A stretch of 64,000 nucleotides of DNA, from assembly GCF_029637705.1 (NCBI RefSeq), contig NZ_CP121252.1, positions 2,852,001 to 2,916,000 on the forward strand, read 5' to 3'. Shown piece by piece: positions 35,303 through 45,974 of the stretch. The DNA is from Citricoccus muralis (GTDB lineage: Bacteria > Actinomycetota > Actinomycetes > Actinomycetales > Micrococcaceae). Every line of letters begins with the position of its first letter. The first letter of the stretch is position 1. Made by a program: the position numbers and the translations under genes. The notes under the pieces are model-generated. The model did not search any database. It worked only from the letters and a program-made list of their open reading frames with translations, and had not been told where the DNA came from.

Positions 35303-36784
35303 TCAGCCCAGTGCGCCTCCGGAGCCGATGCCGGCGTAGATCTGGGGGCGCCGGGCGCGCAGCCGCCAGGCCCAGGCGGTGCCGAGGATGCCGGGCACCA
35401 GCACAAGCGCGGGTAGCAGCCAGGACAGGGTGGTCGGCTCTTCGGTGCCGATGAGCACGTTGAAGTTCACCACGATGGTGATGAACAGGGCGATCAGGCC
35501 TAGGGCCGCGACTCCGGGGGCGATCACGCGGGTCCACAGCGAGTATTCGGCGGCGTGGGCGCGCAGGAACCCGACGACGGCGAGCGCGGTGAGCGCCATG
35601 AGCAGCACCAGCCCGAATGCGCCCATATTGGTCAGCCAGGTGAAGAGGGTGACCACGGGGAACAGCGGGTCCTCGGAGCCTGCGCCGACGACGGCGAACA
35701 CCAGGATGATCACCAGGGCCAGGGCGGACTGGGTGAGCGATCCGGCCACCGGGGCTCCGGTGCGGCGCGAGGTGCGGGCCAGTGCCTGCGGGAGCACCTG
35801 CTCGCGACCCAGGGCGAAGATGTAGCGGGCGACGATATTGTGGAAGGCGAGCAGCGCGGCCAGCAGGGAGGTCAGGAACAGCACGTTGGCCAGCTCCACG
35901 AACCAGCCCGGCGAGCGCTCGGCGAGGAAGACGAACATCAGGTCGGGGCCGAACTCCTGCGAGCGCGGGACCACACCGTTAGGGCCCTCCGCCATCACCA
36001 TGGCCCAGGCGGAGAACGCGTAGAACACGGCGATGAGGCTGACCGCGATGATGGTGGCCCGGCCGGCGGTGCGCCGTGGGTCCTTGACCTCCTCGTTGTA
36101 GATCGCCCCGGATTCGAACCCCATGAACGCGGCGATGGAGAAGGCCAGCGCCGCACCGACGCCGCCGGCGAACAGCTGGGTGGGCACCATCCCGTCCGCG
36201 GAGATCCCCTCGGGGGCGTGGCTGAGTCCGACGACGTCGTAGATCACCACGATGAGGAACTCCGCGAGCACGATGACGCCGAGGACCTTCGCGTTCAGGT
36301 CGATGCGGTTCACGCCCAGCAGTCCGACGATCACCCAGCCGGCCAGCGCGCACAGCCACCAGGAGATCTCGAGGCCGAACTGCCCGCCCAGGAAGGAGGA
36401 GAGCACGAAGCCGAACATCCCGGCGATGCCGATCTGCATCGAGTTGTACGCCACCAGGGCGGTCAGCGAGGCCCCCACTCCGGCCGGCTTGCCCAGGCCC
36501 TTGGCGATGTAGGCGAAGAAGGCGCCCGCGTTGTGCACGTGCCGGCTCATGGCGGCGTAGCCGATGGAGAACAGCACCAGGACGATGCCGAGCACGATGA
36601 AGGACAGCGGGATCCCGACGAGCCCGGTCACGGCGAAATTCGAGGGCACCCCGCCCGCGGCCACGGTGAGCGGGGCGGAGGCGGCGATGATCATAAACAC
36701 CAGGGCCGGGGTGCCAATGCGGCGTGCGTCGAGGCTCTGCCGGTCGTCGGCGACGGGCTGGGCGGGCTGGGTGTGGGCGTTCAT
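35303..36784 (-). CDS. APC-superfamily amino acid/amine permease
   Basis: A 493-residue permease with twelve predicted helices. The opening LVFMIIAASAPLTVAAGGVPSNFAVTG and the FMGFESGAIYNEEVKDPRRT motif are typical of the amino acid-polyamine-organocation superfamily. AGGTGG precedes the ATG at 36784; the GTG three codons upstream lacks a site. Between the AraC regulator and the aldehyde dehydrogenase gene it most likely imports aromatic amines (inference). Transcription probably continues into the dehydrogenase gene. Confidence 0.85.
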   Translation of the reverse strand: MNAHTQPAQPVADDRQSLDARRIGTPALVFMIIAASAPLTVAAGGVPSNFAVTGLVGIPLSFIVLGIVLVLFSIGYAAMSRHVHNAGAFFAYIAKGLGKPAGVGASLTALVAYNSMQIGIAGMFGFVLSSFLGGQFGLEISWWLCALAGWVIVGLLGVNRIDLNAKVLGVIVLAEFLIVVIYDVVGLSHAPEGISADGMVPTQLFAGGVGAALAFSIAAFMGFESGAIYNEEVKDPRRTAGRATIIAVSLIAVFYAFSAWAMVMAEGPNGVVPRSQEFGPDLMFVFLAERSPGWFVELANVLFLTSLLAALLAFHNIVARYIFALGREQVLPQALARTSRRTGAPVAGSLTQSALALVIILVFAVVGAGSEDPLFPVVTLFTWLTNMGAFGLVLLMALTALAVVGFLRAHAAEYSLWTRVIAPGVAALGLIALFITIVVNFNVLIGTEEPTTLSWLLPALVLVPGILGTAWAWRLRARRPQIYAGIGSGGALG

Positions 36785-36890
36785 GTGATCCACCTGACAT
36801 TGTGCGTGAGCTTGTCAGCCAGGATCCCCCGGAGCGGGCGGCGGTGTCTTGCATCTGCGCGCAGGCCGGGTTGCCGTCCCGCGCAGAGTC

Positions 36891-37829
36891 TCACGCCCGG
36901 CGCACCTGCTGCCGGTACTGCGCCGGGGAGAGCCCGACGACGGCGCGGAACAGCCGGGAGAAGTGGGCCGGATCGGCCAGTCCCCAGCGCGCCCCGATCT
37001 GGGCCACCGGCACGTCATGCTGCAGCGGGTCGGCGAGATCGCGGCGGCTGCCCTCCACGCGACGGCGGCGGATCAGCCCGGAGACGGTCTCTCCGGAGCC
37101 CTCGAACACCCCGTGCAGGGAGCGCACGGACATGAAGTGGGCCGCAGCGATGGACGCCGGGGTGAGCTGCGGGTCGGCCAGCCGGGCCTCGATGTAGTCG
37201 GTCACCGTGGCGCGCAGCCGCTGCTGCTCGGTGGGCTCCTGGCCCTCGCGCCCGGCCAGCTCATCCGCCATCACGGTGGTGAGCAGGTCCACCACGTTGC
37301 CGGCCAGTCGGCGGCCGACGCCGTCGTTGAGCTCAGGCAGCACCTGCTCCGTGCGGGCGATGAGCCGCCCCACGACGTCGGCCAGCTGATGCTCGGCACC
37401 CAGCCGGGTGGCGGTCAGCTGCCCGACCAGCCGCGGATCCAGGCTGATCTGTTCATGCGGGAACATCAACACGCAGCTGGAGAACCGCTCGTCGAAGCTC
37501 AGCGTGTAGGGCCGGGAGGTGTCGTAGATCGACAGGGTCCCGGGTTCCAGCACCACCTCTCGACCGTCCTGGATCAGCAGTCCGTGCCCCTCCAGCTGCA
37601 GGCTGACCTTGAAGAAGCGTTCCGGCGCCGAGGCAGCAAGGGCTTCAGTGCGCACGACGGCGTGGGAGCGGGCCTGGACACAGGTCATCACGACGGCCCC
37701 GCAGTCCTGGACGTCGATGCGCCCGGTGAAGGCCCCGGGGGCGACCCGCTCGGCCTCGAGCGGAACGAACGACTGGGAGACGGTATGCCGCCACTGATCG
37801 AAATCCGCGGTCTCGCTGCGCTGATACAT
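36891..37829 (-). CDS. AraC-family regulator, FeaR-like
   Basis: A 312-residue regulator with an N-terminal cupin-type AraC-binding-like domain (about residues 40-185) and a C-terminal double helix-turn-helix (about 215-312, ending GWGLADPAHFSRLFRAVVGLSPAQYRQ-type). Domain order and length match FeaR, the activator of amine oxidase and aldehyde dehydrogenase genes in enterics. GGAGGTG decides the ATG at 37829. It lies upstream of the permease and aldehyde dehydrogenase on the same strand, and likely activates them in response to the aldehyde or amine. Confidence 0.82.
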   Translation of the reverse strand: MYQRSETADFDQWRHTVSQSFVPLEAERVAPGAFTGRIDVQDCGAVVMTCVQARSHAVVRTEALAASAPERFFKVSLQLEGHGLLIQDGREVVLEPGTLSIYDTSRPYTLSFDERFSSCVLMFPHEQISLDPRLVGQLTATRLGAEHQLADVVGRLIARTEQVLPELNDGVGRRLAGNVVDLLTTVMADELAGREGQEPTEQQRLRATVTDYIEARLADPQLTPASIAAAHFMSVRSLHGVFEGSGETVSGLIRRRRVEGSRRDLADPLQHDVPVAQIGARWGLADPAHFSRLFRAVVGLSPAQYRQQVRRA

Positions 37830-37952
37830 CCCCACCTCCGGCGCCCGTGTGACCGATCTCACTGACCCTACTGTAGTCCCGGGCTCAACCAAAGTCACGA
37901 CGCTTCAGGGTGCACGCCATCGCGCGAGGCGCATCGCCAGCGGGACCGCCGT

Positions 37953-38555
37953 TCAAGCGTCCTGCTCGCCGCGCAGCCGGTCCAGGTGTCGGCGCACCAT
38001 CCGCCGCAGGTTCTCGGAGGTGAAGCGCTGTCGATCCAGAATGCTCATCGGTTGGGCGCCGATCGCCAGGGTGAGCAGCAGGTCGGCGTGAATGTCCACG
38101 TCGAGACCGGCTCCAACCTCGCCGTCGTCGATCGCCTCCGCGAGCCAGTCACGGATCCAAGTCCGCCATTCCTCCATGGAGTTCCGGGACACCCGCAGGT
38201 GCTCAGGGTTCTGCGCCGCCTTTCCGAGAAACGCCAGAAAGACCATCGCCTCCTCCTGCAGCGCCGGATTCACGGGCAGCACTTCCTCGGCGAAGCCCTC
38301 CAGTGCCGCCAAGCCGCGCTTCCCCCGCGTGCGCGCGCGCATCCGCGCATTAGTGGCCCGGTAGATGTGCTCATAGGTAGCCAGCAACAGGTCCGCTTTG
38401 GTCTGAAAGTAGGGCTTGATGGCGCCGTTGGCGAAGCCGGCCTCGTGGGCGATGTCGCGCATCGTGGCGCCGCTGAGGCCCGAACGGACGACGATGCGTA
38501 GCGCGGCCTGCACCAATTCGGTGCGGCGGTGCTCATGATCCACGATCTTCGGCAT
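37953..38555 (-). CDS. TetR-family regulator, divergent from the amine oxidase gene
   Basis: A 200-residue TetR/AcrR protein with the helix-turn-helix at about residues 25-50 ([29 protein letters not shown]) and a helical ligand domain similar in style to BetI/PaaR-type repressors. It is divergent from the copper amine oxidase gene across 90 bp. A TCTACG/CGTAGA inverted repeat there overlaps the predicted -10 element of the oxidase promoter, so it probably represses the oxidase gene. Confidence 0.87.
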   Translation of the reverse strand: MPKIVDHEHRRTELVQAALRIVVRSGLSGATMRDIAHEAGFANGAIKPYFQTKADLLLATYEHIYRATNARMRARTRGKRGLAALEGFAEEVLPVNPALQEEAMVFLAFLGKAAQNPEHLRVSRNSMEEWRTWIRDWLAEAIDDGEVGAGLDVDIHADLLLTLAIGAQPMSILDRQRFTSENLRRMVRRHLDRLRGEQDA

Positions 38556-38580
38556 TCGCCTATCTTCTCACCCCGTACCC

Positions 38581-38628
38581 TTGACTCATTTCTCTACGTG
38601 CGTAGATTTAAGCGTGATTCAGATCACG
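38581..38628 (+). promoter_or_regulatory. Amine oxidase promoter with TetR-type operator and CRP-like site
   Basis: TTGACT (38581-38586) and TAGATT (38603-38608) form a good promoter with a 16-bp spacer. TCTACGTGCGTAGA (38593-38606) has perfect six-base arms and covers the -10 element, a natural repressor site. CGTGATTCAGATCACG (38613-38628) matches GTGA-N6-TCAC and would lie at about the transcription start, which fits repression rather than activation. Confidence 0.7.
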
Positions 38629-38645
38629 AACGAGAGGGTTTCCCC

Positions 38646-40589
38646 ATGACCACCACCGCCTTCACCCTGCAGACCCCCGAGGAAATCGACCGGGTGCGCG
38701 AGATTCTGCAGGACGCCGATCTGTTCCCCGACACCGCCCGCATGGCTTACCTCGGCCTCATCGACCCGCCCCGCGGCGCCGGGCGCGACCCTGAATACCA
38801 GGTGGACCGCCGGTTCCGGGTGAGCGTGCTGAACGAGGGCGTCTCCACCGACGTCGTCGTGTCCGTGACGCACGCGCGCGTGCTGAGCGCCGTCGTGCTC
38901 GATACCGCGGTGGACGGCGAGTTCCCCGTGCTGGAGGAGGAGTTCGAGGTGGTCGAGGCCGTGCTGGCCGAAAACGAGCAGTGGCTGGAGATTCTCGCCC
39001 GGCGCGGGCTGCCGGTGGAGCAGGTGCGCGTCGCCCCGCTGTCGGCCGGGGTATTCGAGTACCCGGAGGAGAAGGGGCGCCGAATTCTGCGCGGGCTGGC
39101 GTTCCAGCAGTTTCACGACGCCGACTCCGCCTGGGCGCACCCCATCGACGGGCTGGTGGCCTACGTGGATGTGACGAACCGGGTGGTCGACCAGATTCTC
39201 GACCTCGCCGACGTGCCGGTGCCGCAAGAACACGGTAACTACACCGACCCGGAGCTCACCGGCCCGCTGCGCACCACGCAGAAACCGATCGAGATCACCC
39301 AGCCGGAGGGCCCCTCCTTCACAGTGACCGACGGCAACCACGTGGAATGGGAGAAGTGGTCCCTCGACGTCGGGTTCGACATGCGCGAGGGGCTGGTCCT
39401 GCGCAACATCGCCTTCACTGACGGCGAGCGCACCCGCACCATCCTCGACCGGGCCGCCATCGCGGAGATGGTGGTGCCCTACGGGGATCCCTCACCTGTG
39501 CGGTCCTGGCAGAACTACTTCGACACCGGGGAGTACCTGGTGGGCCAGTGGGCGAACTCGCTCGAGCTGGGCTGCGACTGCCTGGGTGACATCACCTATC
39601 TCTCCCCCTGGATCGCCGATAACCGCGGCGCCCTTCGTCAGATCACCAACGGGATCTGCATGCACGAGGAGGACGCGTCCATTCTCGCCAAGCACTCGGA
39701 TCTGTGGTCCGGGGTGGCCTACACCCGCCGGAATCGGCGCCTGGTGATCAGCTTCTTCACCACCGTGGGCAACTACGACTACGGGTTCTACTGGTACCTC
39801 TACCTCGACGGGACGATTGAGTTCGAGGCGAAGGCCACCGGCGTCGTGTTCACCTCTGCGCTGCCCGAGGGGCCCACCGATTTCGCGTCCGAGTTGGCTC
39901 CGGGGTTGGGTGCGCCATTCCATCAGCACCTGTTCTCGGCCCGGCTGGATTTTGCGCTCGACGACGGCGCCTGCCGGGTGGAAGAGGAAGAGGCGGTGCG
40001 GCTGCCATTCTCCGAGACGAATCCGCGCGGCAACGCGTTCTCTCGCCGGCGCACCGTGCTGGCGACCGAGCAGCAGGCGGCCCGGGATTCGGCGCAGGAG
40101 CGCGGCCGTGCCTGGGTGGTGACCTCGACCGAGCACCGGAATCGGCTGGGACACCCGGTGGGCTACAAGCTGCACCCGGAGGGCCTGCCCACCCTGCTCG
40201 CCGCCGAGGATTCCTCCATCCACCGGCGCGCCACGTTCGCCTCGAAGTCGCTGTGGGTGACCCAGTACCACGAGGACGAAAAGTACCCGACGGGCGATCA
40301 CCCGAACCAGCACGCCGGCGGGGCGGGAATTCCGGCGTGGATCGCGCAGGACCGGCCCCTGGATGGCACCGACCTGGTGGTCTGGCACAGCTTCGGCCTC
40401 ACCCACTTCCCACGGGTGGAGGACTGGCCGATCATGCCGGTGGACCGAGTGGGCTTCAAGCTGCGCCCGGAAGGATTTTTCGACCGCTCGCCGGTACTCG
40501 ATGTGCCAGCCCCGGCGTCGGGACACTGCGCTGCCGGTGGGGCCGACGGCGCGGGTGATGCGGGCGAGACCGGTGGCAGCTGCCACTGA
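38646..40589 (+). CDS. Copper-containing primary amine oxidase (phenylethylamine oxidase type)
   Basis: The 647-residue enzyme is highly reminiscent of Arthrobacter globiformis phenylethylamine oxidase (AGAO). The tyrosine that becomes topaquinone lies in [13 protein letters not shown] (Y377). The catalytic base is in [12 protein letters not shown] (D293), and copper ligands are in [11 protein letters not shown] (H425, H427) plus a later histidine in [17 protein letters not shown] precedes the ATG at 38646. It oxidises primary amines to aldehydes with release of ammonia and hydrogen peroxide. The aldehyde dehydrogenase and permease of the same module are on the other side of the two regulators. 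Confidence 0.93.
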   Translation: MTTTAFTLQTPEEIDRVREILQDADLFPDTARMAYLGLIDPPRGAGRDPEYQVDRRFRVSVLNEGVSTDVVVSVTHARVLSAVVLDTAVDGEFPVLEEEFEVVEAVLAENEQWLEILARRGLPVEQVRVAPLSAGVFEYPEEKGRRILRGLAFQQFHDADSAWAHPIDGLVAYVDVTNRVVDQILDLADVPVPQEHGNYTDPELTGPLRTTQKPIEITQPEGPSFTVTDGNHVEWEKWSLDVGFDMREGLVLRNIAFTDGERTRTILDRAAIAEMVVPYGDPSPVRSWQNYFDTGEYLVGQWANSLELGCDCLGDITYLSPWIADNRGALRQITNGICMHEEDASILAKHSDLWSGVAYTRRNRRLVISFFTTVGNYDYGFYWYLYLDGTIEFEAKATGVVFTSALPEGPTDFASELAPGLGAPFHQHLFSARLDFALDDGACRVEEEEAVRLPFSETNPRGNAFSRRRTVLATEQQAARDSAQERGRAWVVTSTEHRNRLGHPVGYKLHPEGLPTLLAAEDSSIHRRATFASKSLWVTQYHEDEKYPTGDHPNQHAGGAGIPAWIAQDRPLDGTDLVVWHSFGLTHFPRVEDWPIMPVDRVGFKLRPEGFFDRSPVLDVPAPASGHCAAGGADGAGDAGETGGSCH

Positions 40590-40596
40590 GCGGGCG

Positions 40597-41166
40597 ATGA
40601 CGCCGCCGATGCCCACGGCGCTCCTCGCAGGTGTCGTCCTTGCGGGCGCGGTGAGTACCGCCGGCCACGTGTGGATGCTCCTCGCGCACGCGCACGGGAC
40701 TGGGCTCACGGTGGTGATGGCGGCGATGGCCCTGTGGTGCGCCGTCTGCACCGTGGAGGTCTGGGTCCGCCCGTCGCTGCACTGCCTGCGCCGGCTGTGC
40801 CTGATGTCGCTGGCCATGGTCATCACCCACGCGGTACTCGTGGCCGGGGTGCCGGGGGTCGGCTTCATCGGTGGGATCGGCGGAACCAGCGGGCACACCC
40901 ACCACGCCGGTGGCTCCCCGGGCGCATTGTCCCTGGCGCCGTCGACCGGTCACGCCTCCGCGATGCTGGCACTCATCGCCGTCGAACTCGCCGTCGCCCT
41001 CACCGCCGGATTCGCTCTTCGGCAGATTCATCGCTTTCCAGACAAAAGCCCCCCGAAGCAGACCCCGCGCACCTCCAGGAGACCACTGTGCTGCGCACCT
41101 CTTCCGAAGGATCCGTGGCCTACGAGCGCGCGTGACCCGCCAACATCACGCATCGGTAACAATTAG
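40597..41166 (+). CDS. Hypothetical multi-pass membrane protein with His/Cys clusters
   Basis: This 189-residue protein starts seven bases after the amine oxidase stop, so they probably share a transcript. It has about four hydrophobic segments (residues 5-25, 32-52, 65-88 and 115-142) and metal-ligand-like clusters: HVWMLLAHAH in helix 1, HCLRRLC between helices and GHTHHAGG in a loop. The C-terminal 40 residues are basic and low in structure. A role in copper delivery to the oxidase is tempting, but it rests only on position and on these residues. The start is uncertain; the ribosome site is weak. Confidence 0.6.
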   Translation: MTPPMPTALLAGVVLAGAVSTAGHVWMLLAHAHGTGLTVVMAAMALWCAVCTVEVWVRPSLHCLRRLCLMSLAMVITHAVLVAGVPGVGFIGGIGGTSGHTHHAGGSPGALSLAPSTGHASAMLALIAVELAVALTAGFALRQIHRFPDKSPPKQTPRTSRRPLCCAPLPKDPWPTSARDPPTSRIGNN

Positions 41167-41235
41167 CCGGCGCCGTTCATGACCGGTTGAACCCCTCCCA
41201 GCATCTCCGTAGGGTATCTATCAGCCTGCCCAGCA

Positions 41236-41251
41236 GGTGACACACATCACC
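41236..41251. promoter_or_regulatory. CRP/GlxR-type site before ehuB
   Basis: GGTGACACACATCACC matches GTGA-N6-TCAC and is an imperfect palindrome. It lies 91 bp upstream of the ehuB start. Confidence 0.55.
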
Positions 41252-41341
41252 CAATGAAGAGGAACAACGCGCCGGTCTCCGGCTGCGGCGCTCATCGACA
41301 GGGCTCGTGGCGGGTGCGGCGTGGCGAAGGATGGTTATCCC

Positions 41342-42229
41342 ATGACCCGCACAGCGACAACCCTGAAAACCGCAGCATTCGGCTCCATTGCCCTCCTGGC
41401 ACTCACCGGGTGTGGCGGCGACGACGGCGGTGGCGACGGCGAGAGCGGTGACACCATCACGGTCGGCATCGCGGGCGAAGTCCCCTACTCCTACCTCAAC
41501 GATTCCGGTGACCCCGAGGGCGCCACGGTGGCCCTGGCCGAACGGATCTTCGGCGATATGGGGTACGACGTCGAGGCCGAACTGGTCAACTGGGACAACC
41601 TCATCCCCGGGCTCAACGCCGGACGCTACGATGCGATCTCCGCCGGCATGTCCATCACCCCGGAACGTTGCGAGGAGGCCGCCTTCGCCGAACCCGAGAT
41701 CATGTACACCACCGCACTGCTCGTCGAAGAGGGCAACCCACACGACGTGCACACCCTCGACGACGTCCTGGAGCTGCAGGAGAACGGCGAAAACATCACC
41801 CTGACCACCCTCACCGCCGGCATCGAAGCGGACTACTCCACCCGAATGGGCCTGGAGTACAACGGGGTCGGCAGCGCCGATGAAGGTGTCGAGATGGTCC
41901 AGGGCGGCCGCGCCGACGTCTTCGCGCTGACGGCGATTTCTCTGACCGAGATGGCCGGCGACGTCGAGGGCCTCGAGGTCACCGAGGGCTTCGTGCAGGA
42001 GGTCGACGGCGTGATGCAGTACGGCGCCGGTTCCACCGTGTTCCGTCAGGACGACACCGAACTGCTCGACGAATACAACGAACATCTGGCCGAGTTGAAG
42101 GCCAACGACGAGCTGGGCACCATCATCGGCGAGTTCGGGTTCACCGACGCCGAGGTCCCGCCGGAGGATCTGACCGCCGAGGCCCTCTGCGCCGGCGATC
42201 TGGAGTCCCTCCAGGACATCGAACAGTGA
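41342..42229 (+). CDS. ehuB: Ectoine/hydroxyectoine ABC importer, substrate-binding lipoprotein
   Basis: A 295-residue lipoprotein with a signal peptide and lipobox (LLALTGCGG, cysteine at about residue 24). It has the two-lobed solute-binding fold of the polar amino acid group: VGIAGEVPYSYLNDSG opens lobe 1, and AISAGMSITPERCEEAAFAEPE is typical of EhuB. AAGGATGG precedes the ATG at 41342. It is first in ehuB-C-D-A. Ectoine uptake serves osmoprotection or use as a nutrient; no ectoine breakdown genes are nearby. Confidence 0.85.
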   Translation: MTRTATTLKTAAFGSIALLALTGCGGDDGGGDGESGDTITVGIAGEVPYSYLNDSGDPEGATVALAERIFGDMGYDVEAELVNWDNLIPGLNAGRYDAISAGMSITPERCEEAAFAEPEIMYTTALLVEEGNPHDVHTLDDVLELQENGENITLTTLTAGIEADYSTRMGLEYNGVGSADEGVEMVQGGRADVFALTAISLTEMAGDVEGLEVTEGFVQEVDGVMQYGAGSTVFRQDDTELLDEYNEHLAELKANDELGTIIGEFGFTDAEVPPEDLTAEALCAGDLESLQDIEQ

Positions 42230-42251
42230 TCCGCACGCCCCGCATCTCGCT

Positions 42252-42995
42252 GTGAGTTATCTCGACGCGCTCTCCGTTCACGCACCCCGCCTGTGGGAGG
42301 GCATGCTGGTCACCATCCAGCTCACCCTGATCAGCGGCGTGCTGGCGTTCGTGGTCTCGGTCGTTCTGGGCCTGATGGCCGGCAGCCCCCGCAAGCTGCT
42401 GCGCATCCCGGCCCGGATCATCATCGAGTTCTTCCGCGGCACCTCCCTGATCGTGCAGCTGGTGTGGCTCTACTATGTGCTGCCGCTGTTCGGGCCGAGT
42501 CTGGACGCCTTCGCCGTCGGCATCTTCGCCCTCACCATCAACTATGGGGCGTATGGTGCTGAGGCGGTGCGCGCGTCGCTGACCTCGGTGCCGAAGGGCC
42601 AGTGGGAGGCCACCGTGGCGCTGTCCATGTCGTGGCCGCATAAGATCCGCCGCATCATCTTCCCGCAGGCGTGGGCGCTGATGATCCCGTCGCTGACGAA
42701 CCTGTGGGTGCACCTGCTCAAGGGCTCCTCCATCGTGTACATCATCGGGCTCAGCGAGTTCACCTTCGAACTCATCCAACTCAACCGCACCACCGACTGG
42801 TTCTTCGCCCTGGCCGTGGTGGGGCTGATCGGCTACTTCTTGTTCGCCCTGCTGCTCACCCAGCTGATGCGGCTGATCGAAGCCCGCGCCAAGCACCGGC
42901 TTGGCCAGGGGCCCAGTCTGAAGGAGATTCTCTCGCCCGCCCCGAAGATCTCGGTCACCCCCGCCGACGACGTCCCCGCAGGAGGTGCCCGATGA
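42252..42995 (+). CDS. ehuC: Ectoine/hydroxyectoine ABC importer, permease EhuC
   Basis: A 247-residue permease of the His/Glu/Gln/Arg class, with about five membrane segments. It carries the ATPase-docking EAA loop AEAVRASLTSVPKGQWEATVALSMSW. It starts with GTG 22 bp after ehuB. Its stop overlaps the next start as ATGA. It would form a heterodimer with EhuD. Confidence 0.87.
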   Translation: MSYLDALSVHAPRLWEGMLVTIQLTLISGVLAFVVSVVLGLMAGSPRKLLRIPARIIIEFFRGTSLIVQLVWLYYVLPLFGPSLDAFAVGIFALTINYGAYGAEAVRASLTSVPKGQWEATVALSMSWPHKIRRIIFPQAWALMIPSLTNLWVHLLKGSSIVYIIGLSEFTFELIQLNRTTDWFFALAVVGLIGYFLFALLLTQLMRLIEARAKHRLGQGPSLKEILSPAPKISVTPADDVPAGGAR

Positions 42996-43685
42996 ACCCG
43001 ACGACGCTCAGCCTGCTCGGCACCGTCGACACCCCCGACATCCAGGACCGCACCAGCTTCTGGCGCTGGGACTTCGCCATCGAGATCTTCCCGCAGATGC
43101 TCACCTCCTTCCTGCAGGTCACCCTGCTGGTCACCGCCGTCGGCACCCTCATCGCCGCCGTGCTCGGACTGATCATCGCCATCCTGCAGCGGGTGCTACC
43201 CAAACCCTTCGCCGTCCTGCTCACCTGGATCGCCAACTTCATCCGGATGACGCCGATTGTGGTGCAGCTGCTCATCCTGTTCTACGGGTTCGTGTGGATG
43301 GATCCCCTGACCATCGCGCTCATCGTCTACGGCGTGCACTATTCGACCTACATGTCGGAGGTGTACCGCGCCGGCATTGAGTCCGTTCCGCGCGGCCAGT
43401 GGGAGGCGACGACGGCGCTGTCGATGGCACCGGGCCGCACCTGGCGCCGGGTCATCATCCCGCAGGCGCTGCGCTCCACCGTGCCCTCACTGGGTAACTA
43501 CGCGATCTCCATGTTCAAGGACACCCCGTTCTTGATCTCGATCAGCCTGATGGAGATGGTCAACACCGCGCTCGAGGTCGGCGGGTTCACCTACCGCTAC
43601 ATCGAGGCGATCACCATCGCCGGCGTCATCTTCCTGGTGGCCAGCTACGTCACCGCCATCCTCGTTAACCGATTGGAGAAGCGTC

Positions 43686-43702
<17 letters not shown>
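42992..43702 (+). CDS. ehuD: Ectoine/hydroxyectoine ABC importer, permease EhuD
   Basis: A 236-residue permease paired with EhuC. The EAA loop reads SEVYRAGIESVPRGQWEATTALSM, almost identical in part to that of EhuC. GGAGGTG precedes the ATG, which overlaps the ehuC stop by four bases. The longer frame upstream is a shadow of ehuC. Confidence 0.87.
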
Positions 43703-44513
<811 letters not shown>

Positions 44514-44547
44514 AGCCGCAGGCCACCAAGCGCTCTGGGCGGGGATC

Positions 44548-45837
44548 TCAGTCCGCCCGCACCGTCTCCGGGCTGACGTTACGCGCCCCGAACACCAGCA
44601 GCCCGGCCAGCAGGATCGGCAGGCAACCTGCGATCATACCGGCGGTGATCCACCCCTGACCGGCCGCGAGTATCCCGGTCACCAGGATCCCGGCGAAGAT
44701 CGCCCCCACCTGACCCATGGCGTTGACCAGGGCGGCACCGGTGGCGCGGGTCTCCACCGGGAAGCTCTCCCCTGTGAAGAACAGCAGCGCGGAGAACGGC
44801 CCGATCAGGAAGAACAGCCCGGCGCTGTACAGCGCCACAATCAGCGGGAAGTTGCCGTCGGGGGCGAAGAGCATCGCGGTGAAGCACACGGAGCATGCGA
44901 TCCAGGCCAGGCCGATGGTGTTGCGGCGTCCGATCCGGTCACCCAGCCAGCCGTGGAACAGGTACCCCACGAAGGCGGTCGCGTTCGAGATCACCAGCAC
45001 GGTCAGGGCGCTGTCAAAGCTGATGTTCTTACCCGACGTCAAAAACGAGGTCCCCAGGATCGAGAAAGCGAGCACACCGAACCAGGTGAGCATGAACGGC
45101 AGCCCGATAAAGACGGTGGCACGCAGCGATTCTCCGCGGAAGACGTCCACCAGCGACGTCGAGCCCGTCTCGTCCTGCGACTGTCCGGAGAACTGGGGGC
45201 TCTCTTTCAGATAGCGGCCGGCCCAGAGGATGAACACCACGGGCAGGGCGGCGACGACGAAGCAGAGCTGCCAGCCACCGATGGGCATCAGCAGATACAC
45301 CGATCCGGCGGCGAGCACGGAGCCGACGGGCCACCCCGACTGCACCAGCGAGTAGATGAGGCCACGGCGACGCGCCCGCACCGGATCATCGGCCTGGGTC
45401 GCGTACATCTCGTTGAGGTAGGCGGCGTTGATCGCCTGCTCGGCGTAGCCCAGCCCGGCCAGCGAGCGCACCAGCACGAGGAAGACGATCCCCAGCCCTG
45501 CCGCGATGCCGCTGACCCAGCCGACCGTCGCTGTGAGCAGCGAGGCCATGGCGGCCCCGGTCACCGCGATGAGGATACCCTTGCGTCGGCCCATGCGGTC
45601 GGCAATCGGACCGATGGAGAACGCCACGAGAGCGGTGCCCAGGGTGACCCAGGTGTTGATCTGCGTGGACTGCGGCTCGCTCCAGCCCAGATCGGCTGCC
45701 AGCTCGGGGAGCAGGTTGCCGAAGAGAACGAAGTCGTAGACGGCGCTGGTCCAGGCGAAGAAGCAGATCCAGGAGGCGATCTTCACGTCCCTGGGTGTGA
45801 TCTCTTCCGTCGATGAACGGGTCAGTGTGTCAGTCAT
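44548..45837 (-). CDS. Major facilitator superfamily transporter
   Basis: A 429-residue, 12-helix transporter of the sugar/carboxylate type: FFAWTSAVYDFVLFGNLLPEL in helix 1, GPIADRMGRRKGILIA after helix 2 and RSLAGLGYAEQAINAAYLNE in helix 4. AAAGGA precedes the ATG. It lies 137 bp downstream of the hydantoinase gene on the same strand, so it may import a substrate of that pathway such as creatinine, hydantoin or a related ureide. The specificity cannot be read from sequence. Confidence 0.8.
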   Translation of the reverse strand: MTDTLTRSSTEEITPRDVKIASWICFFAWTSAVYDFVLFGNLLPELAADLGWSEPQSTQINTWVTLGTALVAFSIGPIADRMGRRKGILIAVTGAAMASLLTATVGWVSGIAAGLGIVFLVLVRSLAGLGYAEQAINAAYLNEMYATQADDPVRARRRGLIYSLVQSGWPVGSVLAAGSVYLLMPIGGWQLCFVVAALPVVFILWAGRYLKESPQFSGQSQDETGSTSLVDVFRGESLRATVFIGLPFMLTWFGVLAFSILGTSFLTSGKNISFDSALTVLVISNATAFVGYLFHGWLGDRIGRRNTIGLAWIACSVCFTAMLFAPDGNFPLIVALYSAGLFFLIGPFSALLFFTGESFPVETRATGAALVNAMGQVGAIFAGILVTGILAAGQGWITAGMIAGCLPILLAGLLVFGARNVSPETVRAD

Positions 45838-45974
45838 GATGAAAGTTCCTTTGGATATGCGACGAGGCGACGCCGGAGCGAAGATCTTGGGGATCGTTCA
45901 CCCAGCGCCGCCTCATCGCGGTCCGATCAGATGGTGTCGCAGGGATAGGGACAGTCGACCGTCACCGGTCTGAT

